Below are positions 1 through 8,721 of a stretch of 64,000 nt of DNA, one piece after another; position 1 is the stretch's first letter, and every line of letters begins with the position of its first letter. The stretch is taken from assembly GCF_020829595.1 (NCBI RefSeq), contig NZ_JAIVFW010000014.1, forward strand, positions 1 through 64,000, given 5' to 3'. The stretch comes from Nostoc sp. CHAB 5844 (GTDB taxonomy: Bacteria > Cyanobacteriota > Cyanobacteriia > Cyanobacteriales > Nostocaceae). Both the position numbers and the translations under genes were made by a program. Under the pieces are notes generated by a model, which saw nothing but the letters and a program-made list of their open reading frames with translations, was not told the origin of the DNA and made no database searches.

Positions 1-327
1 CTTAATCCCAGCAGTGCTTGAACATTTTATACATTTTACTGAAAGCTGTGTTGAGTGCAATCACAAGGATATTCGGTAGAGCATTATCGCTGGTTTTTCC
101 CAAACTTCAGAAAATCGCGTTGCTCCCTAACGCTGGTGTTAGGTGTGCGATCGCTATTTATAGCAGGAGGCAGGAGGTCAAAATCTTACTATTCCTGGCA
201 TTCAAGTTTTTAAACTGTCCTAACCTATGTGACTACCGCTATTTATTATCTATCCTCACAGGCGATCGCCTCTCGGTTTACAATCTAAATGAGAGCGATC
301 GCCCTGGGAACATGATCATTCCACCTC

Positions 328-432
328 AGAACAAGAATGTTCTCGTTTGAAATAAGAACGTTCTCGTTTGGAACAAAATCATTCTAGTTTGGAACACGAA
401 ACTTCGAGTTCAGAATATGAAACTTGAGAATA
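328..432. repeat. five tandem copies of a degenerate 21-bp unit
   Basis: Five consecutive 21-bp units (starting at 328, 349, 370, 391 and 412) share a pattern GAACnnGAA-n-GTTCTCGTTT that decays towards the right. The first two contain an internal dyad of the AGAAC/GTTCT kind, so each unit can form a small hairpin. No credible gene overlaps it; the rest of 1-514 shows only HIP1 octamers and no supported coding region. Confidence 0.6.
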
Positions 433-514
433 TAGCAACTACCAAGCCAGTTAAAACATGGTTGATTGCTCAAAATCTCGAAACAAACTGGGTTTATCGA
501 AACAATCGGGTCTA

Positions 515-640
515 ATATCATGTCCGTTTAATTACCCATAATAAAATTACCTCACCCGCCTAACGGCACCCTCGCCTTACCAAGGGGAGGGTTGGAGAGG
601 GGTAAAACAAGAATTATGGTTATTTTGCCGGACATGATAT
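515..640. mobile_element. MITE-like element, ATATCATGTCCG family, copy 1
   Basis: A 126-bp stretch is bounded by a perfect 12-bp terminal inverted repeat (ATATCATGTCCG at 515-526, CGGACATGATAT at 629-640). The interior is a C/T-rich then G-rich palindromic stretch with no coding capacity. Two more full copies lie at 26802-26939 and 44838-44975, and a lone right end lies near 29372-29384. The ends carry TA, which would fit a TA-targeting (IS630-like) transposase acting in trans; that is an inference. Confidence 0.7.
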
Positions 641-721
641 AAAACCTCGCCTTAAAACAGGTTTTGTCTGTGTAGATGCGGTTTCTAACCGCCCATTTCA
701 CCAATGACAAATGACAAATAA

Positions 722-2038
722 CTAAAAAATAAACACCACTCGCAAATCCCACTGTTTATCTTGACGAATAATCTCAATTTGGCGAATAAATTCTCGTAGG
801 TAAAAGCGTCGTTCTGCTTCTGATAAATCTAACCAAAATTGCGGAATCGAAACTGCTTGAGCGACAGAACGCAGATTAACTGGCGGAAGCGTCGCTAACC
901 TTGCTTGCAGTGCAGAAATCTCTGTGCGGAGTTTGTATTCTCTTAATTTTGCTGTCTCTGCATCTAAAATGCCAGTTTCAATTAAACCAGGTAACTGAGC
1001 TAAGATTTCTTGTTGACGAGCGATCGCATCTCCTAAACTATTCTTGGCTGTGTCTAATTGAGGAGAGTTCATTCCTGCTACTGCTAATGGTAAATCATGG
1101 CAAACTTTGGCGATCGTACATTCTAAAATTTCTTGGTAGGGAATGGCTCGACACTTAGGACTGCGAAGACAACTAATCGGACGTAAATAAAGGTACTCTT
1201 TATCTTGGTAGCGGCGGGTAACACGGGTGACTGTCATGTGTGACTGACATTCGCCGCACACAACTAACCCAGCTAAAGAACGTGGCGCACTGGCAGTTCG
1301 AGATGGTAAGCGGCTATTACGGCGTAAAATTCGGTCAATTTGGGCTGCTTCTTCTTTAGAAATAATGGGCGTATGAGTGTTAGAGATAATTTCACCATTG
1401 AGATAAGCGGTATCACCCCGATACACAGGATTAGTTAACCAGCGTCGCCCAGTAGTAACGGAAATTTTCTTTCCGTATTTTTTCGCTAAGTAACGCACTG
1501 CGCCTCGCAAGGAACCGTAGAGTAAAAAGTTATCAAAAAAGTCTTTCACAACTGGGGAAGTGCTGCGGTCAATAATGTATTTTCCTTGACCACGGCGATA
1601 ACCGTAGGGTGGTTTTCCTGGTGGGGGTGCTGCTTCGAGACGATTGCGGGCGTGTCCTTGACGGATGCGCCGACTACGTTGTTGATATTGGATTTCTTGG
1701 AGTAATTTCAGTAAGTCAGCGCGGAAATGGGATTGCTCTGATGTGTACGATTGTTCTGTCGCAATGACAGCTACTCCCATCGCTTCTAATTCTTTTAAGT
1801 GATCGCTTACTTCTTCTACAGTATCTCCTAATTCTTCCAAGCGGCGCACAAGCAAACATTCTACAGGTTCAGTTTGGCAGTCTGTGAATAATTTTTGTAA
1901 TTGCGATCGCGTGTTGTATCCATAAGCAACACCCTTAACAAAATCTTCATAAACCCGTTCTACTTCCCACTGCCAATTAATGTTTTTAGGAACAGATTCT
2001 AGGAGCAGGTCACAATAAATGTAGGCAATAATTTTCAT
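722..2038 (-). CDS. large serine recombinase homologue, catalytic residues lost
   Basis: This 438-residue protein has the layout of a large serine recombinase: an N-terminal resolvase-like domain (about 1-140), the 'recombinase' domain (about 155-260), a zinc ribbon (CGEC near residue 258, then C-x5-C around 290) and a C-terminal coiled coil. The N-terminus reads AYIYCD where active enzymes have YxRVS, so the nucleophilic Ser and its neighbouring Arg are replaced by Asp and Tyr. The second motif, normally LDRLGRD, reads LEELGDT and lacks both Arg residues. An in-frame stop lies two codons before the ATG, so no longer N-terminus is hidden. DNA binding may persist but strand exchange should not. 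No attachment sites or phage genes are nearby. It resembles the XisF type of cyanobacterial excisase only at family level. Confidence 0.85.
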   Translation of the reverse strand: MKIIAYIYCDLLLESVPKNINWQWEVERVYEDFVKGVAYGYNTRSQLQKLFTDCQTEPVECLLVRRLEELGDTVEEVSDHLKELEAMGVAVIATEQSYTSEQSHFRADLLKLLQEIQYQQRSRRIRQGHARNRLEAAPPPGKPPYGYRRGQGKYIIDRSTSPVVKDFFDNFLLYGSLRGAVRYLAKKYGKKISVTTGRRWLTNPVYRGDTAYLNGEIISNTHTPIISKEEAAQIDRILRRNSRLPSRTASAPRSLAGLVVCGECQSHMTVTRVTRRYQDKEYLYLRPISCLRSPKCRAIPYQEILECTIAKVCHDLPLAVAGMNSPQLDTAKNSLGDAIARQQEILAQLPGLIETGILDAETAKLREYKLRTEISALQARLATLPPVNLRSVAQAVSIPQFWLDLSEAERRFYLREFIRQIEIIRQDKQWDLRVVFIF

Positions 2039-2933
2039 TAGTCAATAAATAATTTATCGCTAGTTGAACTGTATAAATATCAGCCACAAAGCAGATGAAT
2101 TAAGCTGTCTGTAATTGGCTGGTTTTGTGAACTCGTGGTTTTCTTCTACCGGAGCGATCGCTGATATGCTTACAAAAATTTATTTTTCATGAGGTAAACA
2201 ATAATTTTTAGTAAAGATTTAGCTAAAAGTAGTGAGTTTGTTTTTTATACACATCATCAACTAATCTACATAAAACCCCTTTCATTAGAAAGATACTTTA
2301 AAGTTTGAGACTGACTAGTATAACTACCATGTTTATTGCGTATATAATGATAAAAGAAAGTCCTTAAATAGTATGTGTTTTTGTGTTTATCAAAGAAAAT
2401 TCTTTGGCATCTACCGATTAAATCGCTTCGCGTTTTGGGTTCTCCTATTTAATAAGTTATAACAACTCGGCTCAAGTCCTTACTCTCCATTCCCTATTTT
2501 CGAGCTAGGTTTTCATTAATAGACATCTTGCAAAAGTAATTATTGGCGTGCTTTTCTTTGTGTCATTGCGCCGGCAGTCGTTTTAAGTCGGCAAAGCTGC
2601 TCACAACACTGCCTCGCCTTTGCGTGAGACAAAAAATATTTATGCAAGAAGTCTAATACAGTTTAGTTAACTAGAACATTAACTATGCTGGGTTTCTTGA
2701 GTGCAAACCCCAATTTCATCTTGGGAATTTTTTGTGTTTTTCATCATTCAATAACTATGTAATTACGTAAGTCAACATTTTAGCTGAGATGAGCTATTAT
2801 GCCAGTTTTGTTTTTTTACCTGAACTGGAACGTATGAGTTTTCAGCTAATTTTACAAAAGAATAGTGTCGCTATTGATTAGGTTTTATCTAACATTTTTA
2901 GCGACAAAAACATTAATTGTAGGAGTTTAATTT
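2039..2933. other. 895-bp intergenic region
   Basis: No coding region is supported on either strand. It holds a HIP1 octamer near 2153, AT-rich sequence, and a possible small inverted-repeat element at 2519-2655. The last 60 bases form the leader of the downstream gene, including a clear ribosome binding site (TAGGAG) about 8 bases before its ATG. Confidence 0.5.
2519..2655. repeat. possible MITE with imperfect terminal inverted repeats
   Basis: ATAGACATCTTGCA at the left and TGCAAGAAGTCTA at the right form an imperfect inverted pair about 137 bp apart. The interior holds a GC-richer segment with the GTCGG/TGCGTGAGAC type sequence common in Nostocales intergenic repeats. A similar right-end-like string (TTTTGCAAGAGACT) occurs near 11141. 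No target duplication is evident. Confidence 0.4.
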
Positions 2934-3908
2934 ATGTATATCAGAATCAAACGTCGGCAATTTGGTCAGTTAATTCTCGCCAGCACTACCACAACTATGC
3001 TTTTGAATCTTGTCAAAAATAAAGCCTTGGCACAAGATGCGCGATCGCTAGTAGGAGTTCGGCTTTCTGCGAGAAAAAATAAGCAGGATAATAAAATCTC
3101 TACAGATGTAGAAAACACTACTCCAGCAGTTACTTTAGTAAATTTAGATTTAACAACTGGTAATGAAAAACTGACTACTGAAATTCCTCCAATTATCGTT
3201 GATAACCAAGATACAAAAAGTGAGACTTCCAAAAAAGCCCTCTATATAGAAACGACCCGGATAACTGGTTTTACCACCTTATTAGATGGCACACTTGTGA
3301 TGGTAACAGTGACAACAAATCAAAAAGGCAATTTTAGTAAACTCATATTTACTCGCCATAAGTCATTCAAGAAGCCTAAATCTAAAAAGATCTCAGGATT
3401 CAGAAAGAGTAATAATACAATTGAAGGAGTATTAGGAATACAAGATGATAAAATCATAGGTATTGCTAGTTACAATAATGGACGACCTCCTTTCTATTTA
3501 GTACTTATTGATCCAAAAAATGGCAAAGTTACCTCTGGTGATCAGCTAAATTTACCAGAACTGCCAAGCAATATACGCTTCAACAATCTTGCTCTTAGCC
3601 CTGACGGCAAATTCTATGCTACTATTCTTGGTTCGGAAGGTAGAGTAACTTTAGTGAAGCTAGATCCCAGTAAGAAAGCGCTGATTACAGGCAGAATATT
3701 AATTTCTACTGTGGCAGAATTAACACACAACAGAAAGTATTTAGCAAGTGATTTACTTAGTTTAACTTTCTCTCCATCTGGTCAACTTACTGCACTTGCC
3801 AACCTCAACCCTAAGGAGAATAATTCTGTATTTGCTGTGGATATAAAAAGTGGAAAGATGACACTGTTATCAAAAGTAAGTGTAGATAAAATTGCCTTTG
3901 CTTCTTAA
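2934..3908 (+). CDS. Tat-exported hypothetical protein, beta-propeller-like
   Basis: The 324-residue protein begins with a twin-arginine type leader (KRRQFGQLILAS, then a hydrophobic run and a possible cleavage after ALA), so it is probably exported folded. The mature part contains LALSPDGKFYA and LTFSPSGQLTALA, the 'SPDG' type strands typical of WD40/YVTN-like propellers, plus K/T-rich linkers. No catalytic motif is recognised. The start is supported by a ribosome binding site. It stands alone, with a long leader upstream and a convergent VOC gene downstream. The function is unknown; binding or scaffold roles in the periplasm are only a guess. Confidence 0.8.
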   Translation: MYIRIKRRQFGQLILASTTTTMLLNLVKNKALAQDARSLVGVRLSARKNKQDNKISTDVENTTPAVTLVNLDLTTGNEKLTTEIPPIIVDNQDTKSETSKKALYIETTRITGFTTLLDGTLVMVTVTTNQKGNFSKLIFTRHKSFKKPKSKKISGFRKSNNTIEGVLGIQDDKIIGIASYNNGRPPFYLVLIDPKNGKVTSGDQLNLPELPSNIRFNNLALSPDGKFYATILGSEGRVTLVKLDPSKKALITGRILISTVAELTHNRKYLASDLLSLTFSPSGQLTALANLNPKENNSVFAVDIKSGKMTLLSKVSVDKIAFAS

Positions 3909-4048
3909 TAGAAATGATTACAAGTATTTAACCTACTTGCAGTTAGATGAAGCAATCTATTTGATTGATCAACGACTTGTTGAAATAGAGAGTAGGAATT
4001 TGTTTGTAACTCCTACACGGACTGCTATAACCGTGGACAATGTGCAAA

Positions 4049-4408
4049 TCATTGCTGACTTATCTCAATCACATTCCCATCTGGATCTTGAGTAAAGATA
4101 GCAGGGCGACCAGAGGCACTCGCTTGAATAGGATAATTGTAATTGAGCAATTCTTGTTTAGCTTGTTCTAAATCAGTTACTACAAACGCAATGTGGGGGT
4201 TGCGTCCCCATTTTTCGTTTGGGTTATCGGTTGGTACAGTTGATGCAACTATTAGATGAACTTGATAGTTGCCAACTTGATACCATGCACCAGGATATTT
4301 GAGGGAGCGATCAATTTTTGATAGTCCCAACACTTGAGTGTAAAAGTGTTCGGAGCGTTCTAAGTTAGTCACGAGAATGGCTGTATGAAGGCTCTGGGTA
4401 ATCTGCAT
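4049..4408 (-). CDS. VOC-family (glyoxalase/bleomycin resistance) protein
   Basis: This 119-residue protein has the single-module vicinal oxygen chelate pattern: HTAILVTNLERSEHFY near the N-terminus, GLSKIDR, WYQVGNYQVHLIVA, then HIAFVVTDLEQAKQEL and the terminal QDPDGNVIEI. Metal ligands would be the His near residue 9, a His in the VHLI strand and the Glu of the final strand. Family members include glyoxalases, dioxygenases and antibiotic-binding proteins, and the substrate cannot be read from the sequence. A TTG two codons upstream (4414) would extend the frame, but the ATG at 4408 is the better start. It converges with the exported protein gene to its left. Confidence 0.85.
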   Translation of the reverse strand: MQITQSLHTAILVTNLERSEHFYTQVLGLSKIDRSLKYPGAWYQVGNYQVHLIVASTVPTDNPNEKWGRNPHIAFVVTDLEQAKQELLNYNYPIQASASGRPAIFTQDPDGNVIEISQQ

Positions 4409-4414
4409 TGTCAA

Positions 4415-4969
4415 TGATGGCGATCTTATTTAGATTTTGACGTATTTGCCGCACAACTAGCGATCGCGTAATTTGACCATCACTTACACAGTGAATGGTT
4501 TAAGTATAAATCCACATTGGATCTTAGAAGCGATCGCTCTTATTTTTAGATGAGATCATTTGTCCATAAGGGTTTTATTGCTTTGCAAAACTAAATGTCA
4601 TGAAAAATTGACATTTGATTGGGCATTAAACATAAATGTCATGTTTTCATAACATTGCGATCCCGTAAGAGCTAATAAATTCGTGAAAGCCTGAAAAAAG
4701 TGCCTTGAGACCCCTTGATCAATACCGAGGGTTACTGGCTAATATTTACTTAACAAAGCGACTCCTCCGATCCCGAAAAATGCTTACCCAAGCATTCAAG
4801 GAAATTGACAGGGAGTGACCCTCATTTTAAAAGCGAATTAAAAAACTTTAAAAACTGGGCAAAACCAGGAGTCAGAAATAAGAAATTCATCTGGGAGGAA
4901 TGACATTTTTATCAAGCATTCCATAACTCAGAGAGATAATTACCTTTCAAACTACTGGAGGCCAAATTA
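4415..4969. other. 555-bp intergenic region upstream of the DUF4912 gene
   Basis: No gene is seen. The decamer AAATGTCATG occurs twice (4593 and 4634), and the first copy is part of an inverted repeat AAATGTCA/TGACATTT (4593-4616). This could be a regulator site, but it lies about 350 bp from the next start codon. The end carries a good ribosome binding site (GGAGG) for the gene at 4970. Confidence 0.4.
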
Positions 4970-6214
4970 ATGGCAAAAGAACGCCCACCGCTAGAGGAGA
5001 TGACATTGCGGCAACTACGTAAAGTTGCCAGCGAATATAGCGTCTCCCGCTATAGCCGAATGCGTAAATCACAACTGCTGGCAGCAATTCAAGACGTGCA
5101 GCGCAGCAAAGCTTCGCTTAGCCCATCTCGTTCACTGGAGGCACAGGAAACCGTGGAAGCAGCAAAATTTGAACTGGGTCAAGAAGACCGTACTGGTGGC
5201 TCTCTGGCTGATGTTGATGAAGGACTCGCAGATCTACCAGCTGGATATGGTGAAAGTCGGATTGTCCTTTTACCGCGCGATCCTCAATGGGCTTACACTT
5301 ATTGGGATATTCCCAATGAGCATAAAGAAGAACTACGGCGGCAAGGTGGACAGCAGTTGGCACTGCGAATTTATGATGTCACCGACATCAGCCTTGATTA
5401 TCAAAGCCCCCACAGCATCCAAGAATATCCTGTTGATGAACTAGCCAGGGAATGGTATTTACCAATTCCTGTGAGCGATCGCGATTATGTCATCGATATC
5501 GGTTATCGTACCTTTGATGGTCGTTGGTTAGTTTTGGCTCGTTCTGCCCAAGTACACATTCCTCCCGTGTACCCATCTGACTGGATTGAGGATGTCTTCA
5601 TCACCGTCAACTTTGAAGAAGACTTACGTGGTAAGACTCAGTACGAACTAGTACCACCTGCCAAGAAACTTGCCACAGCAGGAGTCAATGGCGGCAACCC
5701 CATCTACGACCAAATCTTTGGCTTGGCAGAATCTGCGGAAGCACAACGGGTTGCAGGTTCTCTGTTTGGTTCCATGCAGCACGTACCTGGTTCTGTGCGC
5801 CCCGAACAGGCTATCAGTTCCTACGTCTTTCCATCTGGTGTAGGTATGTGGGCAGTTCCCACCACCTCCGGTTTAACTATGTCTGGTGTCGGAATGTCTG
5901 GTGTAGGCTTCTCAGCTTCCGCTGTTCCCATTCGTCCCCGCCAGTTCTGGTTAATTGCCGATGCTGAATTGATTGTTTACGGTGCAACAGAACCCAATGC
6001 TACCGTGACAATTGGCGGTCGTGAAATTAAACTGAATCCCGATGGTACATTCCGCTTCCAGATGTCATTCCAAGATGGTTTAATTGACTACCCAATTTTG
6101 GCGGTCGCTGCTGATGGTGAGCAAACACGCTCAATTCACATGAAATTCAATCGTGAAACACCATCTCGCAATACCAACACCAAAGAAGAAGCAATTCCAG
6201 AATGGATATTCTAA
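4970..6214 (+). CDS. SAP/Rho-N-like and DUF4912 domain protein
   Basis: The 414-residue protein opens with a Rho-N/SAP-like helical module (about 8-50: LEEMTLRQLRKVASEY...RMRKSQLLAAIQ), which usually binds nucleic acid. A DUF4912 domain follows (about 95-215, with RIVLLPRDPQWAYTYWDIP and the aromatic YRTFDGRWLVLARS). A Gly/Ser/Met-rich linker (SGVGMSGVG) leads to a second beta-rich segment (about 325-395) ending in EAIPEWIF. It is a conserved cyanobacterial protein of unknown function. The start has the strong site CTGGAGG. A single-gene transcription unit is likely, because an intrinsic terminator follows at 6270. Confidence 0.85.
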   Translation: MAKERPPLEEMTLRQLRKVASEYSVSRYSRMRKSQLLAAIQDVQRSKASLSPSRSLEAQETVEAAKFELGQEDRTGGSLADVDEGLADLPAGYGESRIVLLPRDPQWAYTYWDIPNEHKEELRRQGGQQLALRIYDVTDISLDYQSPHSIQEYPVDELAREWYLPIPVSDRDYVIDIGYRTFDGRWLVLARSAQVHIPPVYPSDWIEDVFITVNFEEDLRGKTQYELVPPAKKLATAGVNGGNPIYDQIFGLAESAEAQRVAGSLFGSMQHVPGSVRPEQAISSYVFPSGVGMWAVPTTSGLTMSGVGMSGVGFSASAVPIRPRQFWLIADAELIVYGATEPNATVTIGGREIKLNPDGTFRFQMSFQDGLIDYPILAVAADGEQTRSIHMKFNRETPSRNTNTKEEAIPEWIF

Positions 6215-6269
6215 AATTTCCAATCTCGGTAATTTTAGATAACCCTAAATTGGAAATTTGAATTATTAC

Positions 6270-6297
6270 CCGCTATAGTCGTCTGTAGCGGTTTTTT
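6270..6297 (+). terminator. intrinsic terminator after the DUF4912 gene
   Basis: A CCGCTA/TAGCGG stem with a 10-base loop is followed directly by TTTTTT, 56 bases after the stop codon. Confidence 0.75.
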
Positions 6298-6304
6298 ACT
6301 ATCC

Positions 6305-6611
6305 TAAGCTTTTGTGCTTACAAGTTGCACAATTGAAATTTTGGGGAAAAACTTCAAACCCTCTCCCCTGCTCACGCCAGTTGCTACAACGGAGGTTCCC
6401 TCCCTTCGGGTGACGCTCAAGAGCGTCGAAGATCGCTGCGCTAACGCAGTTCCGTGACTGTCGGCAAAGCCGCCCAACGGACTGCTCACCGCAACGCACT
6501 CGCTCCTCTGCTCAAGAGCCACGCCAGTCGCGCGGCTGTCGGGAAACCCGCAAGGGGCGCGCTGGCTCCCCTTGCGGTCTCAACAAGCAAACTTTTGTGA
6601 TTATTAGCTTA
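6305..6611 (+). mobile_element. about 300-bp dispersed repeat, copy A
   Basis: A 307-bp non-coding element begins TAAGCTTTTGTGCTTACAAG and ends ACTTTTGTGATTATTAGCTT. Its ends form a gapped inverted repeat around TAAGCT. The interior holds GC-rich palindromes such as GACGCTCAAGAGCGTC and AACCCGCAAGGGG. Other copies are at 48751-49102 (opposite strand, 352 bp) and 60099-60310 (212 bp, internally deleted), and a partial copy lies near 47450-47640. Short frames within it are not genes. Confidence 0.7.
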
Positions 6612-6706
6612 GTACAGGTCGGCGGAAATAAAGCTACCATTTGAAATACGTCAAACGCTGGCAGTATAAGTATTTTCTCTTTTTACTTTTGCCTAATTGT
6701 ACTAGT

Positions 6707-7633
6707 ATGTGGCTCAAAAAAATATTTCTCTTATCTATATTTATCATTACGATAAATTTGTTATCCGGCTGTAAAGAAGAGACTGCGAATTCATCAACAA
6801 AGTTAGCAAAAACTTGTCCTGGTGAAAATGCTCAATTCAGCATTGAATTTTTCAAAACCAATAATCAAGGTCAGAAATCCGCAAAAGGCATTAATCATGT
6901 AATTATTTTTAATCCTAAATCACCCAAATTAGATTTTAAAGTGAATGTGGGTTTATCTCACAAGCTTTATGCTAAAAATCAACAAGGAAAATATATTAGG
7001 AATTATGTACAAAAGGAATTTAATCAAATCATTACAGATGCAAATTCTAAGTTAAATGGACAACGACCTCTAGCAGCAATTAACGCCGACTATATAGGCA
7101 CTGATGATCAACCACAAGGCTTAAATATTTCTCGCGGAGTAGAGTATTCAGGAGCATTTAAAAATAGACGTTCTTCCTTTGGAATTTCCGGAGGCAGACC
7201 CCAAGAGAGACAAGCCACAATTCAGGCGGGGAGAAGATATAACAATATTCTGAATTATAATTTAGTTGGTGGTAATGGCAGATTTTATCGTCAAGGTAAG
7301 TTTAAAGATATCTGTCAAGATTTAGGAGAATTTGCCTGTAAGCAAGCGACTAATCGCTCTATGGTAGCAACAACTAGTAAAGGTTATGTAATTCTGTTAG
7401 TTAATGATATCAAAGCTAATTCAGTGATTGAACCTTCTCAAGTTAATCAAGAGTTACTACCAGATATGTTTGATGATGTTTTAACAGGAATCGCCCGCAA
7501 TAACTGTTTAGGTAAAATTCAAGAAGGAATGTTATTTGATGGCGGCGCGTCTCCTGGATTATATTACAACGAAAAAATTTATTTAGAAAATGGTGGAGCA
7601 ATTGGTTCAGTTTTTTTGATTTACAAAATATGA
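6707..7633 (+). CDS. lipoprotein, phosphodiester glycosidase (NAGPA) family
   Basis: The chosen ATG gives a 308-residue protein whose N-terminus is a lipoprotein signal with lipobox LLSGC (Cys22), so it should be anchored to a membrane on the outside. The body fits the phosphodiester glycosidase family related to the uncovering enzyme NAGPA: AAINADY, a middle segment SMVATTSKGYVILLV, and a late glycine-rich DGGASPGLYY where family members have DGGGS. The family removes sugar groups linked through phosphodiesters; the substrate here is unknown. A TTG at 6641 would add 22 residues but places a charged stretch before the signal, so it was not used. The gene directly follows repeat copy A and is AT-rich compared with its neighbours. 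Confidence 0.8.
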   Translation: MWLKKIFLLSIFIITINLLSGCKEETANSSTKLAKTCPGENAQFSIEFFKTNNQGQKSAKGINHVIIFNPKSPKLDFKVNVGLSHKLYAKNQQGKYIRNYVQKEFNQIITDANSKLNGQRPLAAINADYIGTDDQPQGLNISRGVEYSGAFKNRRSSFGISGGRPQERQATIQAGRRYNNILNYNLVGGNGRFYRQGKFKDICQDLGEFACKQATNRSMVATTSKGYVILLVNDIKANSVIEPSQVNQELLPDMFDDVLTGIARNNCLGKIQEGMLFDGGASPGLYYNEKIYLENGGAIGSVFLIYKI

Positions 7634-7771
7634 GATGAAATCCGGGACAAGGGCTTTTAATAATGCGATCGCCATCCAACGTAGGTTGGGTGAAACTTAG
7701 ACATCCAGAGAAAACAGCAAAATTTTCAACTAGAATTCAAAAGCAAACTTAAAACAACGAAGGAGAAAATC

Positions 7772-8638
7772 ATGAAAGTATTGATGGTTGGAGCCACTGG
7801 TAAATACGCTAACCTCGTCGTACCCGAACTGAAGCAGCGCGGCGCTACGATTCGCGCACTGGTGCGAGACAAAGATAAAGTAGACACGGTGCGGCAGCAA
7901 GGAGTAGATGAGGCAGTGATCGCAGACCTCAACGACTCAGACAGTCTTCGTGTCGCTGCTAGTGGAGTAGAAGGTGTCTTTCATATCAACCCTGCCTTCG
8001 CACCCAATGAGGCGGAGTTGGGCGTAGCGATGGTTGAGGCTGCTAAAGCATCTGATGTACATAAGTTCGTCTTCTCCGGTGCGATTCACCCCTCAATCTC
8101 TAAGATGAGCAACCATGCGGCTAAACTTCCGGTCGAAGAAGCGTTGTACGAGTCAGGTATGGAGTTCACAGTACTGCAACCGACCATGTTTATGCAAACC
8201 CTCGATAACGGCTGGAGATCTGTGCTTGAGCAAAGTCGCTTTTCCTTGCCTTACTCCAAACACGCCTTGGCGTGCTACGTAGATTACCGCGATGTAGCAG
8301 AAGTGGCGGCGCTGGCGCTGACGGGAGATAAATTAGGCTACGGTACGTTTGAGCTATGCGCTCCGGGTATGGTCAATCGGGTAGAACTAGTGGCGATTAT
8401 GAGCGAGGTGATCGGGCGTACCATTGAGGCAGGTGAACCTCCATTCGATGAATGGGCGCAGGTTGCACACATCCCTGAAGGTTCCACCCGCGAGGGCTTG
8501 AGAAAAATCTACGCTGACTACGATCAATATGGTTTTCCTGGCGGGAACGCACTTGTGCTGCGAGCCATTCTTGGACGAGAACCACGCACACTACGGCAGT
8601 ACATCCAAGAGCTTGCGAACCGCAAAGCGGCTGCGTGA
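7772..8638 (+). CDS. NmrA-like NAD(P)-binding oxidoreductase
   Basis: A 288-residue atypical short-chain reductase. The N-terminal VGATGKYANLVVPEL is a Rossmann nucleotide-binding loop (GATGxxA), followed by RALVRDKDK, which contacts the NADP phosphate in NmrA-type proteins. An acidic D-LNDSDSL strand and KFVFSGAIHP follow, with no YxxxK catalytic pair. Relatives act as NAD(P)H sensors or as quinone/flavonoid reductases, so this could be regulatory or enzymatic. The start has GGAGAA seven bases upstream. The gene stands alone, facing the haloperoxidase homologue across about 80 bp. Confidence 0.85.
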   Translation: MKVLMVGATGKYANLVVPELKQRGATIRALVRDKDKVDTVRQQGVDEAVIADLNDSDSLRVAASGVEGVFHINPAFAPNEAELGVAMVEAAKASDVHKFVFSGAIHPSISKMSNHAAKLPVEEALYESGMEFTVLQPTMFMQTLDNGWRSVLEQSRFSLPYSKHALACYVDYRDVAEVAALALTGDKLGYGTFELCAPGMVNRVELVAIMSEVIGRTIEAGEPPFDEWAQVAHIPEGSTREGLRKIYADYDQYGFPGGNALVLRAILGREPRTLRQYIQELANRKAAA

Positions 8639-8721
8639 CTTCTGACTCTGATAGAGCGTCAACCTTCAAGATGGAGAAGTGTGGATGAGGCGATCGCAGT
8701 TTTTTCTAACTACCAATAAAG

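Noticed and set aside
18-350. Open frame of 110 codons at the left edge
   Set aside because: Low-complexity translation without recognisable motif, HIP1 octamers and a tandem repeat inside it, and no ribosome binding site; not supported as a gene.
722-2038. Active excisase of a developmentally excised element (XisF type)
   Set aside because: The family layout fits, but the catalytic Ser and Arg residues are absent and no direct-repeat attachment sites were found.
3892-4095. 67-codon frame overlapping the end of the exported propeller-like gene
   Set aside because: It overlaps coding DNA at both ends (the Tat-exported gene and the VOC gene on the other strand) and has no start signal.
5025-5444. 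139-codon frame inside the DUF4912 gene
   Set aside because: It is a +1 shadow of a gene with clear domains and a strong ribosome binding site.
6299-6522. Two minus-strand frames over the dispersed repeat
   Set aside because: They are translations of a mobile palindromic repeat that recurs at 48751 and 60099, where the frames are broken.
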